Source of the DNA: Natrinema pallidum DSM 3751
GTDB lineage: Archaea > Halobacteriota > Halobacteria > Halobacteriales > Natrialbaceae
DNA: 64,000 bases
NCBI RefSeq assembly: GCF_000337615.1
Contig: NZ_AOII01000088.1
Location: forward strand, 30,588 to 94,587
Direction of reading: 5' to 3'
Shown one piece after another: positions 1 to 8,150 of this stretch (position 1 is its first letter; each line of letters opens with the position of its first letter). A program made the position numbers and the translations under genes. A model generated the notes under the pieces. That model was not told where the DNA came from and made no database searches. It saw nothing but the letters and a program-made list of their open reading frames with translations.

Positions 1-47
1 TCGAGCTCGACGCCGAAACCCGGGCCGCGGACGGCCGGAACCGATGA
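1..47 (+). CDS. 3' end of an upstream gene, probably a cobalamin-biosynthesis gene (partial)
   Basis: The frame open from base 3 reads through 14 codons and stops at TGA 45-47, overlapping the ATG of cbiE in an ATGA junction. Such a four-base overlap is typical of translationally coupled operon genes. Only the charged C-terminal tail is visible, so the family cannot be read. A cobalamin gene such as cbiC would fit the context, but that is a guess. Confidence 0.5.
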   Translation, partial: ELDAETRAADGRNR

Positions 48-844
48 GCGGCGAGTACGACCTCGATTCGGGGCCGGACCCGGCGACGTTCGCCGCGGGA
101 GCGGCGGAGCCGGACATCGATGCGGACGCCGACGACCCGGTGTATGCCGTCGGCGTCGGTCCCGGGAACCAGGAGTATCTCACCCCTCGCGGCGAGCGGG
201 CGATCCGCGAGGCCGACGTCGTCGTCGGCTTTACGACGGTCGTCGAGTTCGTCGCGGACCTGACCGACGCCGATCTGCTGACCTGCGGCTACAAGGACGA
301 GGCCGAGGCGCTCGAGGAGTTCGGCGAGCGCGTCGCCGCCGGCGAGTCGGGGACCGCCGTCGCGATGGGCGACCCCAATCACTCGGGCTACCAGTTCGTC
401 GGCAAAGTACAGGACACGGTCCAAGAGCACGATTCCGACGTTCCGGTTCGCGTCGTTCCCGGCATCTCCGCGATCCAGATGGCGGCGAGCCGTGCCCGGA
501 CGCCGATGGAGGACACCGAATTCGTCACGCTGCACAAGAGCGGCGACCTCGAGTCGGACATGGACCGCCTCGCCGCCGCGGCCACGGTCGACGAACGGCA
601 CCTGCTCGTGCTCCCGCGGCCGTACGACCGGATGCCCGGCGACATCGCGGCCTTCCTGCTCGAGGAGGGTGCCGACCCCGAGCTCGAGGTGCTGGTGCTC
701 GAGAAGCTGACCCACGACGACGAGCAGATCCACCGGTTCACGCTTGCGGAACTGGCAGAGCACGCTGGCGGGAGCGGGACGGACGACACGCCGTTCTCCG
801 ATCTGGTCGTGCTCGCGGTTCGGCAGCCGGTCGCCGAGGAATAG
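44..844 (+). CDS. cbiE: Cobalt-precorrin-7 (C5)-methyltransferase CbiE
   Basis: 266 residues. After an acidic N-terminal extension of about 30 residues the protein has the tetrapyrrole methylase start (VYAVGVGPGNQEYLTPRG, about residues 33-50) and the internal GDPN and VVPGISAIQMAASR motifs that line the SAM pocket of this fold. CbiE methylates C5 of cobalt-precorrin-7, and its usual partner is CbiT (C15 methylation and decarboxylation), which lies separately at 6730-7347. The start is fixed by the ATGA overlap with the upstream gene. Assignment to CbiE rather than another methylase of the fold rests on the compact length, the VVGF...VVEFV segment and the cluster context. It is the last gene of its operon, since decayed sequence follows. 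Confidence 0.85.
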   Translation: MSGEYDLDSGPDPATFAAGAAEPDIDADADDPVYAVGVGPGNQEYLTPRGERAIREADVVVGFTTVVEFVADLTDADLLTCGYKDEAEALEEFGERVAAGESGTAVAMGDPNHSGYQFVGKVQDTVQEHDSDVPVRVVPGISAIQMAASRARTPMEDTEFVTLHKSGDLESDMDRLAAAATVDERHLLVLPRPYDRMPGDIAAFLLEEGADPELEVLVLEKLTHDDEQIHRFTLAELAEHAGGSGTDDTPFSDLVVLAVRQPVAEE

Positions 845-955
845 GCAGGTGTAGCATCCGCGTTTCGAACGATACTCGAGCGGCCCTCCACCGATATGAT
901 ACGGTGCCGAACCGTCCGAAATAAACAGAGTGGGAACCGACTCGCGCGTACAGCG

Positions 956-1338
956 ATGCCGTTCTATTCGCAACGGCCGTACCTGTACGTCTTCATCGGG
1001 GCGCTCGCTATCTGGGTCGTATCGGACCTGAGCGTCGGATTTCGGTCTCGCGGTAGAGCCACTGCTTCGCAGGATCGGGGATCGAAACTCGCGATCGCCG
1101 TCGCCATCTCTGGCGGTACTTTTGGCGCTGCACTCCTTCCCGAAGTGATGCCCGCTCCGGAACTCCCGCGTTCGCCGGCCGCGTTCTGGATCGGGATCAC
1201 ACTGTGGCTCTCGCCGGCCTGACCGGCTACGGCTATCGCATCCGCGTCGAAGGGCGCGTCCTGCGGGAACAATTGGGCGCACCCTCCGAAGCGTATGCGA
1301 ACCGAACGCCGTATCGCCTCGTTCCCGGTCTCTGGTGA
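956..1338 (+). pseudogene. Remnant of an isoprenylcysteine carboxyl methyltransferase-like membrane protein
   Basis: From ATG 956 the frame encodes a membrane N-terminus (YVFIGALAIWVV, then a second hydrophobic stretch and AFWIGITLW) and stops at 1220-1222. From about 1207 a different frame continues with the characteristic C-terminal end of the ICMT family (YGYRIRVEGR, then a segment ending TPYRLVPGLW) to TGA 1336-1338. The central catalytic part, normally about 60-70 residues with the RHPxYxG region, is missing. The gene therefore appears to have lost its core by an internal deletion plus a frame change. Family naming is from motif memory; the broken state is directly visible. Confidence 0.7.
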
Positions 1339-1366
1339 CGATCCCCCTGCCGGACCAGTACGGCCG

Positions 1367-1534
1367 TCACTCGTGGCCTTCGTACTCCCGCAACACCGAT
1401 GAGACGGTGTTCGATACTTCCTCGAGCGCGACGGCGTTGGTCTTCCTGAGGTCGTCGGCATCTCGTGCCTCACCCAGGTGTCGAAGCGCCTCGCGAAGGT
1501 GGCGTTCGGTGTCGCTCCCGTTCTGGTCGTTCAT
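1367..1534 (-). CDS. Small acidic hypothetical protein (55 aa)
   Basis: An ATG at 1532-1534 on the minus strand opens a 55-residue frame ending at TGA 1367-1369. The product starts MNDQNGSDTERHLREALRHL and is helical and charged, with the acidic composition and codon use of genuine haloarchaeal genes. It lies tail-to-tail with the ICMT-like remnant. I do not recognise a family. It is called because the amino-acid pattern (amphipathic helices, no low-complexity arginine or serine runs) differs from the antisense shadow frames here. Confidence 0.5.
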   Translation of the reverse strand: MNDQNGSDTERHLREALRHLGEARDADDLRKTNAVALEEVSNTVSSVLREYEGHE

Positions 1535-1957
1535 AGTTCGAGCGGCGGGTCGTAACCGACTCGAGCGCTTAAGGTCGTCGGTGGTCTGACCCCGTCACTC
1601 GAGGGCGTTCCGGACTGCCGACGACTCGGAGTCGCTGCGTCTCGACGACGGACAGCCCGCCATCAAGCGTACTCCTAACACAATCGCCAAAGCGATGTTT
1701 TGTAACCCGATTTCCAAAACACGGTTTTTGTATCGGATATGAGGGTCCGTCGCTTGGGTGCCGCTGGCCCTCCGTCCTTGGGTTGCCCCCGATCAGGGTG
1801 TATCGTCGCTGCCACGAGCGGTGCTCTGACCGGCCGATGCCACCGATGGATTCAAGTTCAATTGTTCTAATTCAATCGTAGTGATGAACGACCTCGAGAC
1901 GTCGACCCGAGACGAACGGCTCGCCGGAGCAGCGGGTCGGAACACGGGATACGGACC
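1535..1957. other. Intergenic region upstream of cbiA
   Basis: 423 bases without a clear gene. An AT-rich patch at 1676-1740 contains GTTTTG (1697-1702) and CAAAAC (1715-1720) as an inverted repeat with a 12-base loop, and a second TTTTTGTA copy at 1724-1732. A second AT-rich patch at 1856-1880 contains TTGTTCTA (1862-1869), an octamer that recurs before cbiT at 6680-6687. I see no cobalamin riboswitch (B12 box) and no tRNA. The region probably carries the cbiA promoter and a regulator site; this is inference. Confidence 0.4.
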
Positions 1958-1961
1958 ATGA
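1884..1961 (+). CDS. Possible 25-aa upstream peptide overlapping cbiA
   Basis: ATG 1884 opens a 25-codon frame whose TGA (1959-1961) overlaps the ATG of cbiA by four bases, the same junction used between real operon genes nearby. The encoded peptide, starting MNDLETSTRDERLAG, is acidic. It could be a leader peptide coupling translation to cbiA or pure chance; nothing else supports it. Confidence 0.2.
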   Translation: MNDLETSTRDERLAGAAGRNTGYGP

Positions 1962-3274
1962 ATGGATTCGTCCTCGGCGGCGTCAGCTCCGGCGTCGGGA
2001 AGACCGTTGCGACACTGTCGATCGTTCAGGCACTCGCAGACGCCGGCCACGAGGTCCAGCCCGCCAAGGCGGGGCCGGACTTCATCGATCCGAGCCACCA
2101 CGAGGCGATCGCGGGTCGGCCGTCCCGCACGCTGGACTCGTGGCTCGAGGGGGAAGACGGCCTCCGACGAAATTACCGCCGCGGTGAGGGCGACATCTGT
2201 GTCATCGAGGGCGTGATGGGCCTGTACGACGGCGACGGCTCGAGCACCGCCATGGTCGCCGAAGCCCTCAACCTCCCGGTCGTTCTCGTGGTCGACGCGA
2301 AAGCCGGGATGGAAAGCGTCGCGGCGACCGCCCTCGGCTTCCGCGAGTACGCCGACACCATCGGTCGCGACATCGAGGTCGCCGGCGTCGTCGCCCAGCG
2401 CGCCCACGGCGGTCGCCACGAGCGGGGGATTCGGGACGCCCTGCCCGACGACATGGCGTTCTTCGGCCGAATCCCGCCGAACGACGACCTCGAGATTCCG
2501 GATCGACATCTGGGCCTCGAGATGGGAGGGGAAGCGGCGCTGCCGAAGGCGGCACTACGGGAGGCCGCCGAGTCGCTCGCGGCCGAACGGCTCGCCGCCG
2601 TCGCGAGCGAACCATCGGCTCCCGACGCTCCGTCACCCGCTGTCGACCCGGCTGATCCGGTCGACGCCACCGTCGCCGTTGCCAGCGATACCGCCTTTTG
2701 TTTCCGGTATCCGGCGACGATCGAGCGCTTCCGCGAACGGGCCGAACTGGTCACGTTCTCGCCGGTCGCCGGCGATTCCGTCCCCGACTGCGACGGGGTC
2801 TATCTGCCCGGCGGCTATCCGGAACTCCACGCCGACGCACTCGAGTCGGCCGGCACACTGGACGCACTCGGCGAACGGGCCAGCGACGGACTGCCCGTAC
2901 TGGGAGAGTGCGGGGGCCTGATGGCTATGAGTCAGTCGCTGACGACGGCCGAGGGCGAGCGCCACGAGTTGGCCGGAATCCTCCCCGCGGACGTGACCAT
3001 GCACGACCGCTATCAGGCGCTCGATCACGTCGAACTCGAGGCCACCGAGGGAACGCTGACCGCGGCTGCCGGGGAGACGATTCGCGGCCACGAGTTCCAC
3101 TACTCGAGCGCCGACGTCGACGGCGACGCTCGCTTCGCCTTCGAGACGGTTCGTGGCGACGGCATCGACGGGGATCACGACGGCCTGACCGAGTACGAGT
3201 CGCTCGGTACGTACGTCCACGTTCACGCGGAAAGCGGGGCGTTCGATCGGTTCCTCGCGCGTCTCGGCCGATGA
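1958..3274 (+). CDS. cbiA: Cobyrinate a,c-diamide synthase CbiA
   Basis: 438 residues. It has the two halves of the family: an N-terminal ATP-binding domain with the P-loop-like GGVSSGVGKT (about residues 7-16), KAGPDFIDP and EGVMGLYDG, and a C-terminal class I glutamine amidotransferase-like domain with the nucleophile in GECGGLMAM and a late GHEFHYS histidine. It amidates the a and c side chains of cobyrinate using glutamine and ATP. It is transcribed as an isolated gene between decayed neighbours, away from the main cbi operon at 6730-15959. The linker between domains (about residues 210-230) is rich in Ala, Pro and Asp, as is common in haloarchaea. Confidence 0.95.
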   Translation: MNGFVLGGVSSGVGKTVATLSIVQALADAGHEVQPAKAGPDFIDPSHHEAIAGRPSRTLDSWLEGEDGLRRNYRRGEGDICVIEGVMGLYDGDGSSTAMVAEALNLPVVLVVDAKAGMESVAATALGFREYADTIGRDIEVAGVVAQRAHGGRHERGIRDALPDDMAFFGRIPPNDDLEIPDRHLGLEMGGEAALPKAALREAAESLAAERLAAVASEPSAPDAPSPAVDPADPVDATVAVASDTAFCFRYPATIERFRERAELVTFSPVAGDSVPDCDGVYLPGGYPELHADALESAGTLDALGERASDGLPVLGECGGLMAMSQSLTTAEGERHELAGILPADVTMHDRYQALDHVELEATEGTLTAAAGETIRGHEFHYSSADVDGDARFAFETVRGDGIDGDHDGLTEYESLGTYVHVHAESGAFDRFLARLGR

Positions 3275-3290
3275 CGACCCGCAGCGCTCG

Positions 3291-3706
3291 GTGGCAGGGG
3301 AGCGGCCGGTCCACGAGGTCGACCGTCATCCGCTCGCTGTCCTATCCGATACCGTTGGAAGCGTCGTCCTGCTCTATCTGGGGGCGGGGTACCTTCTCGG
3401 CAGGAGCACGCTCGAGGCACGCAACGAGGCGATGCTCGCGGCGGTCGCCGCGCTGGGACGGCCAACGACTACGATCGAGTCTGTCTCGCGACCGGGTCCA
3501 AACACCTGCCAGGAATGGTCGAGCGTGCGTCCGAACACGGATTACTGACGGCGGACGTCTTCGAACCGCACTGGCGCGCGTCGGGAGAGGTCCTCGAGCC
3601 GAACGCAGTCCTCGACCGCGACGATGCCGATGTTCGGCTGAACATGGAACCGGCCGGAACGGTACTCCGCCGCCGACTCGTGGCGACCGGAATTGACTGG
3701 CCGTGA
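3291..3706 (+). pseudogene. Frameshifted gene of unknown function, possibly TraB/PrgY-like
   Basis: The frame from 3291 gives coding-like sequence through a hydrophobic helix (SVVLLYLGAGYLLGRS) and a segment with RNEAMLAAVAALG. It then loses sense near 3455-3466. The +2 frame takes over at 3467 with DYDRVCLATGSKHLPGM and continues to TGA 3704-3706. Joined, the parts make a plausible protein of about 135-140 residues, so one indel separates them. RNExM followed by a GxxHxPGM motif resembles the C-terminal part of TraB/PrgY-type proteins, a weak inference. It follows cbiA with almost no gap. Either a sequencing error or true decay would explain it; the neighbouring broken genes favour decay. 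Confidence 0.55.
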
Positions 3707-3938
3707 TCGCGGTGCTCGCGTTCTCCGCTCCGGCACTGCTCCCACTCGGGTTCCTCCTGGCAGGTCTCCCCTCGGTGCCATCGTCGCCGCCACGACCGAC
3801 TACGGCCAGCGACTCGGCGATATCGCGGCCGGGACGATCATGGTGAAACGCGAGCGGGTGACCGATTCCGCGGAGTCGTCGCGCCGCTCGCGCTCCTCGA
3901 GTGGTGTTGATCTCGATGCGAACCGAACAAGTATTTAA
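3707..3938 (+). pseudogene. Remnant of an RDD-family membrane protein
   Basis: One frame carries a hydrophobic helix (VIAVLAFSAPALLPLGFLLA, about 3711-3770). A different frame carries GAIVAATTDYGQRLGDIAAG, then TIMVKRE, and ends at TAA 3936-3938. The (Q/K)RLGDxxAGTxxV signature is the conserved C-terminal end of RDD-domain membrane proteins. The N-terminal part, including the RDD motif, is absent. This is a 5'-truncated, frameshifted relic. Confidence 0.55.
3932..3938 (+). promoter_or_regulatory. TATA-like box of the reductase gene
   Basis: TATTTAA lies 28-34 bases before ATG 3966, the spacing expected for a leaderless haloarchaeal transcript. Confidence 0.5.
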
Positions 3939-3965
3939 CACGATGTTCGTGGTAGCAGCCCTCGC

Positions 3966-4748
3966 ATGTCGGAAACAGTTCAGCGTCTCGAACCGCTGTC
4001 GCGTCGTCCACTGACCGATCGCACCTGTCTCGTGACGGGGTCCTCCCGGGGCATCGGTCGCGAAATCGCGTTCGAACTCGCCCGCTGCGGGGCCGACGTA
4101 GCCGTGAACTATCGCTCGTCCGATGAATTGGCGCGCGAAGTCACCGAGACGATCACGGAGAACGGCGACACGGCCGTCCCTGTACAGGCGGATGTCTCGG
4201 ACCCGGCGGCGGTCGAGCGGATGGCAGCGGAAGTCCGCGAGGAACTCGGCGAAATCGACGTGCTCGTCAACAACGCGGGGATCACCATCGATCGCACGTT
4301 CGAGGAGATGACCTACGAGGACTGGCAGACGGTCATCGACATTAACCTGAACGGGACGTTCAACTGTACGAACGCGTTCTACGAGGACATCAAGACGTCC
4401 GACCACGGCCGACTCATCAACATCTCGAGCGTCGTCGGCCAGCAGGGCAACTACGGCCAGGCGAATTACGCGACCTCGAAGGGCGGCCTATTTGCCTTTA
4501 CGCGGACGTTGGCGCTGGAACTCGCCAGCCACGGCTCCACGGCCAACTGCGTCGCACCGGGGTTTACCGAAACGGAGATGCTCGAGCAGGTTCCCGACCG
4601 AGTACAGGACAAGCTCCGCGAGGAGATCCCGCTGGGCCGGTTCGCCGACCCCGCGGACATCGTCGGCATGGTCCGCTTTCTCGCCGGCGATCAGGCGGAG
4701 TACATGACCGGGCAGGTGCTGGGGATCAACGGCGGACTGGAGTGGTGA
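3966..4748 (+). CDS. Acetoacetyl-CoA / 3-oxoacyl reductase, short-chain dehydrogenase (PhaB/FabG type)
   Basis: 260 residues. A classical SDR with TGSSRGIG (cofactor site, about residues 24-31), NNAGIT, and the catalytic Ser (NISS) with the YATSK tyrosine/lysine pair, ending in the family's INGGLEW tail. In haloarchaea this close subfamily serves as NADPH-dependent acetoacetyl-CoA reductase in polyhydroxyalkanoate synthesis. No phaC or phaE is present in this window, so the exact substrate is inferred. A good TATA box precedes it and it stands alone, followed by about 120 bases of spacer. Confidence 0.8.
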   Translation: MSETVQRLEPLSRRPLTDRTCLVTGSSRGIGREIAFELARCGADVAVNYRSSDELAREVTETITENGDTAVPVQADVSDPAAVERMAAEVREELGEIDVLVNNAGITIDRTFEEMTYEDWQTVIDINLNGTFNCTNAFYEDIKTSDHGRLINISSVVGQQGNYGQANYATSKGGLFAFTRTLALELASHGSTANCVAPGFTETEMLEQVPDRVQDKLREEIPLGRFADPADIVGMVRFLAGDQAEYMTGQVLGINGGLEW

Positions 4749-4867
4749 CGAGTCGCTAAGCGAGCGGGTCCAGTCCTCACATGGGCGTGTACCCCACACT
4801 ACGGTTGGCTCGATCGTGTTACTGAATAATCGAATCAATTATACGATGTTGCTGAAAGCTATAACCA

Positions 4868-6544
4868 ATGTCTTCGCTTCGGGACGCGCTTCGCGTCACG
4901 GTTCGATCGGAGCGACTCGGCACAGCCGTCGTCATCGTCTCGGTGCTCGAGACGCTGGTGCGTGTCGGCCTCGCGATCGCCATCTCCCCCCTCGTCGGTG
5001 TCCTCTGGCCACCGCTCATCGCAGTCGTGGGTCTCGCAACGGTCGTTCCGGTAGTACGGAACGCGATGGAGGACGGTGACGAAACACCCGAACAGAGCAT
5101 AGCGGTTCGAAGTCGGCTTCCGTCACTCGTCGGCGTCGCTGTCGGTGGCCACGCGCTCGCAGTGACGGCAGGGGCAGCCCTCTTTTTGCTCGTCGATACG
5201 CCGATTCGATATGGACTCTACTGGGCCGGCCGGGGTGACCTGCTCACCTCAACCGTCATCGTGATCACGCCGCTGATCGGCGTCACGATCGGGACGCTCG
5301 TCATGTGGGCCATTCCAGCAATCGCAGTCGTTCGGGTCGCCGATGGGGCCAGTTGGATGCAGGGGCTTCGAACGGCGCTCGTGACGACGGTGACTCGGCC
5401 TCGAGCGATCGGTAGGGCCGTCTGCCGTCAACTCGTCTTCGTCGCGGTGTTCAACGTGGCGGTCGGCGTCGGGACCCGGATCGGAAGCGAACTCGGAGCG
5501 AATCCACAGTCGGACCCCATCTACTACGTTCCACACTCCGGGTTCATCGAATACATGTACGCCCCGCTCGCACTGGTGTCCGAGGGGAGCATCGGTATCT
5601 ATCCGATCGCACTCGGCGGGTTGGTCGTCGTTTTCGGGAGCGCGCTGTGGCTCGCGCTCTCGCTCGCTCTGACAGTCGGGTTCGTCCCCATCTCCGGTGA
5701 GTCGTCGGGTGCATCGATACCGACGAAGAGAGCGGTCGCACGACTTGCGCTCGCGATACTCCTCGGGACCGCGCTCGTTGGAGCGGCCGGTGCCGTTCGG
5801 ATGGGTGAGGTGCGACCGATGGATACGTCTCCGGAGCCGCTACCGGACGATCCGGACGCGCTGTACGCGACGGCCTGGGAGAATACCGACCGGGCGAGTC
5901 ACGAGTACCGGGTCACCTATCTGAACGGCGACAACGAAGTCACGCACGACACGATGAGACGGATCGACAGGGACGATCGGCAGTTCGTATTGAAAACGAA
6001 CCCGAGAGGCGAACTAACCGGCGATAAGCGTACCTGGTACGCTTCGACCGGATTGGTTTTCAGTCCCGGTTCTATCGATATGGAAGAAGCAACACTCGGG
6101 ACCCGCGGCGTCGGTGACGGCCAGTTCGGACGAATCAAACAGTTTCCCGGCTATCCCGGCTGGGAAGAGGGCGATTTCCGATTCGGCGAACCGCCGGCCG
6201 ACGCGACGGGCTGGACGATCGTCAACGAAAGCGACGAGACGGTTACGCTCGAGATGACCGATCCCAAGGCGGTTTCCGCCGTGTTGTCTAGTTCCAACGA
6301 CTGGATCGAATCCCAGGACGTCGATATTCGAGACTCGTGGGCCCGGATGACGATCGACACCGAACGAAACACGCTCTCCGAGGGCGAGGTTCTACTCAAC
6401 GCAACCAAATACGAAGACGGTGAGGCGACGGTCCACGACAGACACTTGACCTATGAATACGATGTCGATATCGAGGCAGAGCGACCGAGCAAACTCGGCA
6501 CACCACGGCCCGGCGAGTTACTCTGGCGGCTGTTCGCCTACTGA
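4868..6544 (+). CDS. Membrane protein with a C-terminal exported domain, unknown function
   Basis: 558 residues, family not recognised. The N-terminal 320 residues contain several hydrophobic segments (for example VLETLVRVGLAIAISPLVGV, the stretch around 95-110, about 135-160, about 250-275 and the last, ALAILLGTALVGAAGAV). The remaining 230 residues are hydrophilic, with MRRIDRDDRQFVL and YEYDVDIEAE, resembling the beta-rich folds of haloarchaeal surface lipoproteins, and would sit outside if the last helix anchors it. The start 4868 follows an AT-rich leader with TATACGA at 4838-4844. It stands as a single gene between the reductase and cbiT. Confidence 0.75.
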   Translation: MSSLRDALRVTVRSERLGTAVVIVSVLETLVRVGLAIAISPLVGVLWPPLIAVVGLATVVPVVRNAMEDGDETPEQSIAVRSRLPSLVGVAVGGHALAVTAGAALFLLVDTPIRYGLYWAGRGDLLTSTVIVITPLIGVTIGTLVMWAIPAIAVVRVADGASWMQGLRTALVTTVTRPRAIGRAVCRQLVFVAVFNVAVGVGTRIGSELGANPQSDPIYYVPHSGFIEYMYAPLALVSEGSIGIYPIALGGLVVVFGSALWLALSLALTVGFVPISGESSGASIPTKRAVARLALAILLGTALVGAAGAVRMGEVRPMDTSPEPLPDDPDALYATAWENTDRASHEYRVTYLNGDNEVTHDTMRRIDRDDRQFVLKTNPRGELTGDKRTWYASTGLVFSPGSIDMEEATLGTRGVGDGQFGRIKQFPGYPGWEEGDFRFGEPPADATGWTIVNESDETVTLEMTDPKAVSAVLSSSNDWIESQDVDIRDSWARMTIDTERNTLSEGEVLLNATKYEDGEATVHDRHLTYEYDVDIEAERPSKLGTPRPGELLWRLFAY

Positions 6545-6679
6545 TTCAGTAAGCGGTGACCGCAGTGTGGCGTTTCGGCCGTTTCTCGCCGCTGTTCGCC
6601 ACTTCTCGCGTTCGAACACGTTGAATCGCAACCGAACAAGGTCGCTTGTCCTATCGGAACCATCTCTGAGCAATCGCAG

Positions 6680-6708
6680 TTGTTCTACCCCAAACAAAAT
6701 TGTTTTAG
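6680..6708 (+). promoter_or_regulatory. cbiT promoter with overlapping palindrome
   Basis: AAACAA (6692-6697) and TTGTTT (6700-6705) form a perfect inverted repeat, extended outward by CCC and GGG. The TTTTAG box at 6703-6708 lies 22-27 bases before ATG 6730 and is partly inside the palindrome, so a bound protein would block TBP. The octamer TTGTTCTA at 6680-6687 also occurs before cbiA (1862-1869). Confidence 0.45.
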
Positions 6709-6729
6709 GGACGGGCTCTGTTCCAACGG

Positions 6730-7347
6730 ATGATGCCACCCATCGCGCTTCCACACGACGCGAAGGCCGGCCCGACGAAGTCCGAGGTCCGGGCCGTCGT
6801 CCGCTCGAAGCTCGCGCTCGAGCCGGACGACCACTTCGCGGAGGTCGGCTCCTGTACGGGGGCCGTCACCATCGAAGCCGCACAGCGAGCCGGGCGAGTG
6901 ACCGCCGTCGAGCGGAAACCCGAGCGACTCGAGACGACGGAGCGGAACCTCGCCGCGAACGAGGCGTCGGTACGCGCCGATGTCGACCTACGCAACGCGG
7001 AAGCGCCCGACGGACTGCCCGACGATGCTGACGCGCTCTTTCTGGGCGGCAGTCGGAATTTCGAAGCCGTCCTCGACCACGCCGTCGACACCGAAATCGA
7101 CCGCGTCGTGATGAACGTCTCGCGGCTCGAGGTCGCTGGCCAAGCCACGAAGGCCTTCCGCGAGCGCGACATTCTCGAGGAGGTCGTCCAGTTTCAGGTG
7201 AGCCACGGCTACGAACTCGCCGGGGCGACGAGTTTCAACTCGGACAACCCGGTCTACATGCTGGTCGGGAGTGCGACGCCCGACGAGGAGACTGACGAAG
7301 GCGACGGCGAGACCGTCGCCGCCGACGGAGGGAGCACCGCCCAATGA
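6730..7347 (+). CDS. cbiT: Cobalt-precorrin-6B (C15)-methyltransferase, decarboxylating, CbiT
   Basis: 205 residues. A class I SAM methyltransferase with motif I as FAEVGSCTGAVTIEAA, the acidic motif II TAVERKPE, and the GGSRNFE segment typical of CbiT. It methylates C15 and decarboxylates the C12 acetate of cobalt-precorrin-6B. Two consecutive ATGs (6730, 6733) are possible starts. Its TGA overlaps the start of cbiL (ATGA). It heads the main cobalamin operon and has its own promoter with a palindromic element. The acidic tail after residue 175 is haloarchaeal decoration. Confidence 0.9.
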   Translation: MMPPIALPHDAKAGPTKSEVRAVVRSKLALEPDDHFAEVGSCTGAVTIEAAQRAGRVTAVERKPERLETTERNLAANEASVRADVDLRNAEAPDGLPDDADALFLGGSRNFEAVLDHAVDTEIDRVVMNVSRLEVAGQATKAFRERDILEEVVQFQVSHGYELAGATSFNSDNPVYMLVGSATPDEETDEGDGETVAADGGSTAQ

Positions 7348-8150
7348 CGCTGTACGGCGTCGGACTCGGTCCCGGCGAGGCTGATCTCGTCACGGTTCGC
7401 GGGAAGGACGTTCTCGAGAACGCAGACGTGGTCTACTCCCCGGGCCGCCTGTCGCGGACGGTCGCGCTGAAACACGTCGACGAGTCGAAGATCGGGGATC
7501 TGGACTTCCCGATGACGAAAGACGAGGAGAAACTGCGAACGGCGTGGAAGGAGGCCGCCGCGGAGATCGCCCCGAACGCACGGGACGGCGATGTCGCCTT
7601 CGTCACGCTGGGCGATCCGAACGTTTACTCGACGTTCGGCCACCTGCGCCGGACGATCGACGCTTTCCACTCCGACGTAGACCTCGAGATCGTCCCCGGC
7701 GTGAGCGCCGTGACGGCGTTTGCGACCGCGATGGGAGTCGAAATCGAAGCCGGCGCGGGGCTCTCCTTGCGAGAGGCCGCCGCCGGCCACAGCCCGACCG
7801 GCCCGGACCGGATGATCCTGTTCAAGGTCACCGACGCGCCGGCCACCCACGAGGGCCTCGTCGAGGCCGGCTACGACGTGACATACGGCCGCCGGCTGTT
7901 CATGGAGCAGGGCGACACGATCGTCACCGACGACCCCGACGAGATCGACGAGCGCGATTATTACACGCTCGCCTACGCCGAGAAGGAGGGTCTCGAGGTC
8001 GAGCAGGCGACGGCGGCGTTCGAGACCGACGAGGAGACTGGGGCGGACGAGACGACCGCGGACGGGGAGCCGGTGACTGACGGTGGAGAGCGACGAGCCA
8101 GCGAGCGCGCCGAGGGTCGTGACGGCGGCGACCGTGGAGGCCACCGATGA
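7344..8150 (+). CDS. cbiL: Cobalt-factor II C20-methyltransferase CbiL
   Basis: 268 residues. Tetrapyrrole methylase fold: it begins LYGVGLGPGEADLVTVRG, has the GDPNVYSTFGHL loop (about residues 91-102) characteristic of the CbiL/CobI branch, VPGVSAVTAFA, and the late YYTLAYAEK segment. It transfers a methyl from SAM to C20 of cobalt-factor II. Start and stop each overlap neighbours by four bases, so translation is coupled to cbiT and cbiF. The C-terminal 45 residues are a disordered acidic tail. Confidence 0.92.
   Translation: MTLYGVGLGPGEADLVTVRGKDVLENADVVYSPGRLSRTVALKHVDESKIGDLDFPMTKDEEKLRTAWKEAAAEIAPNARDGDVAFVTLGDPNVYSTFGHLRRTIDAFHSDVDLEIVPGVSAVTAFATAMGVEIEAGAGLSLREAAAGHSPTGPDRMILFKVTDAPATHEGLVEAGYDVTYGRRLFMEQGDTIVTDDPDEIDERDYYTLAYAEKEGLEVEQATAAFETDEETGADETTADGEPVTDGGERRASERAEGRDGGDRGGHR

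Noticed and set aside
1676..1800. Possible cobalamin riboswitch upstream of cbiA
   Set aside because: There are inverted repeats, but no B12-box-like conserved core, and such riboswitches are not expected in archaea.
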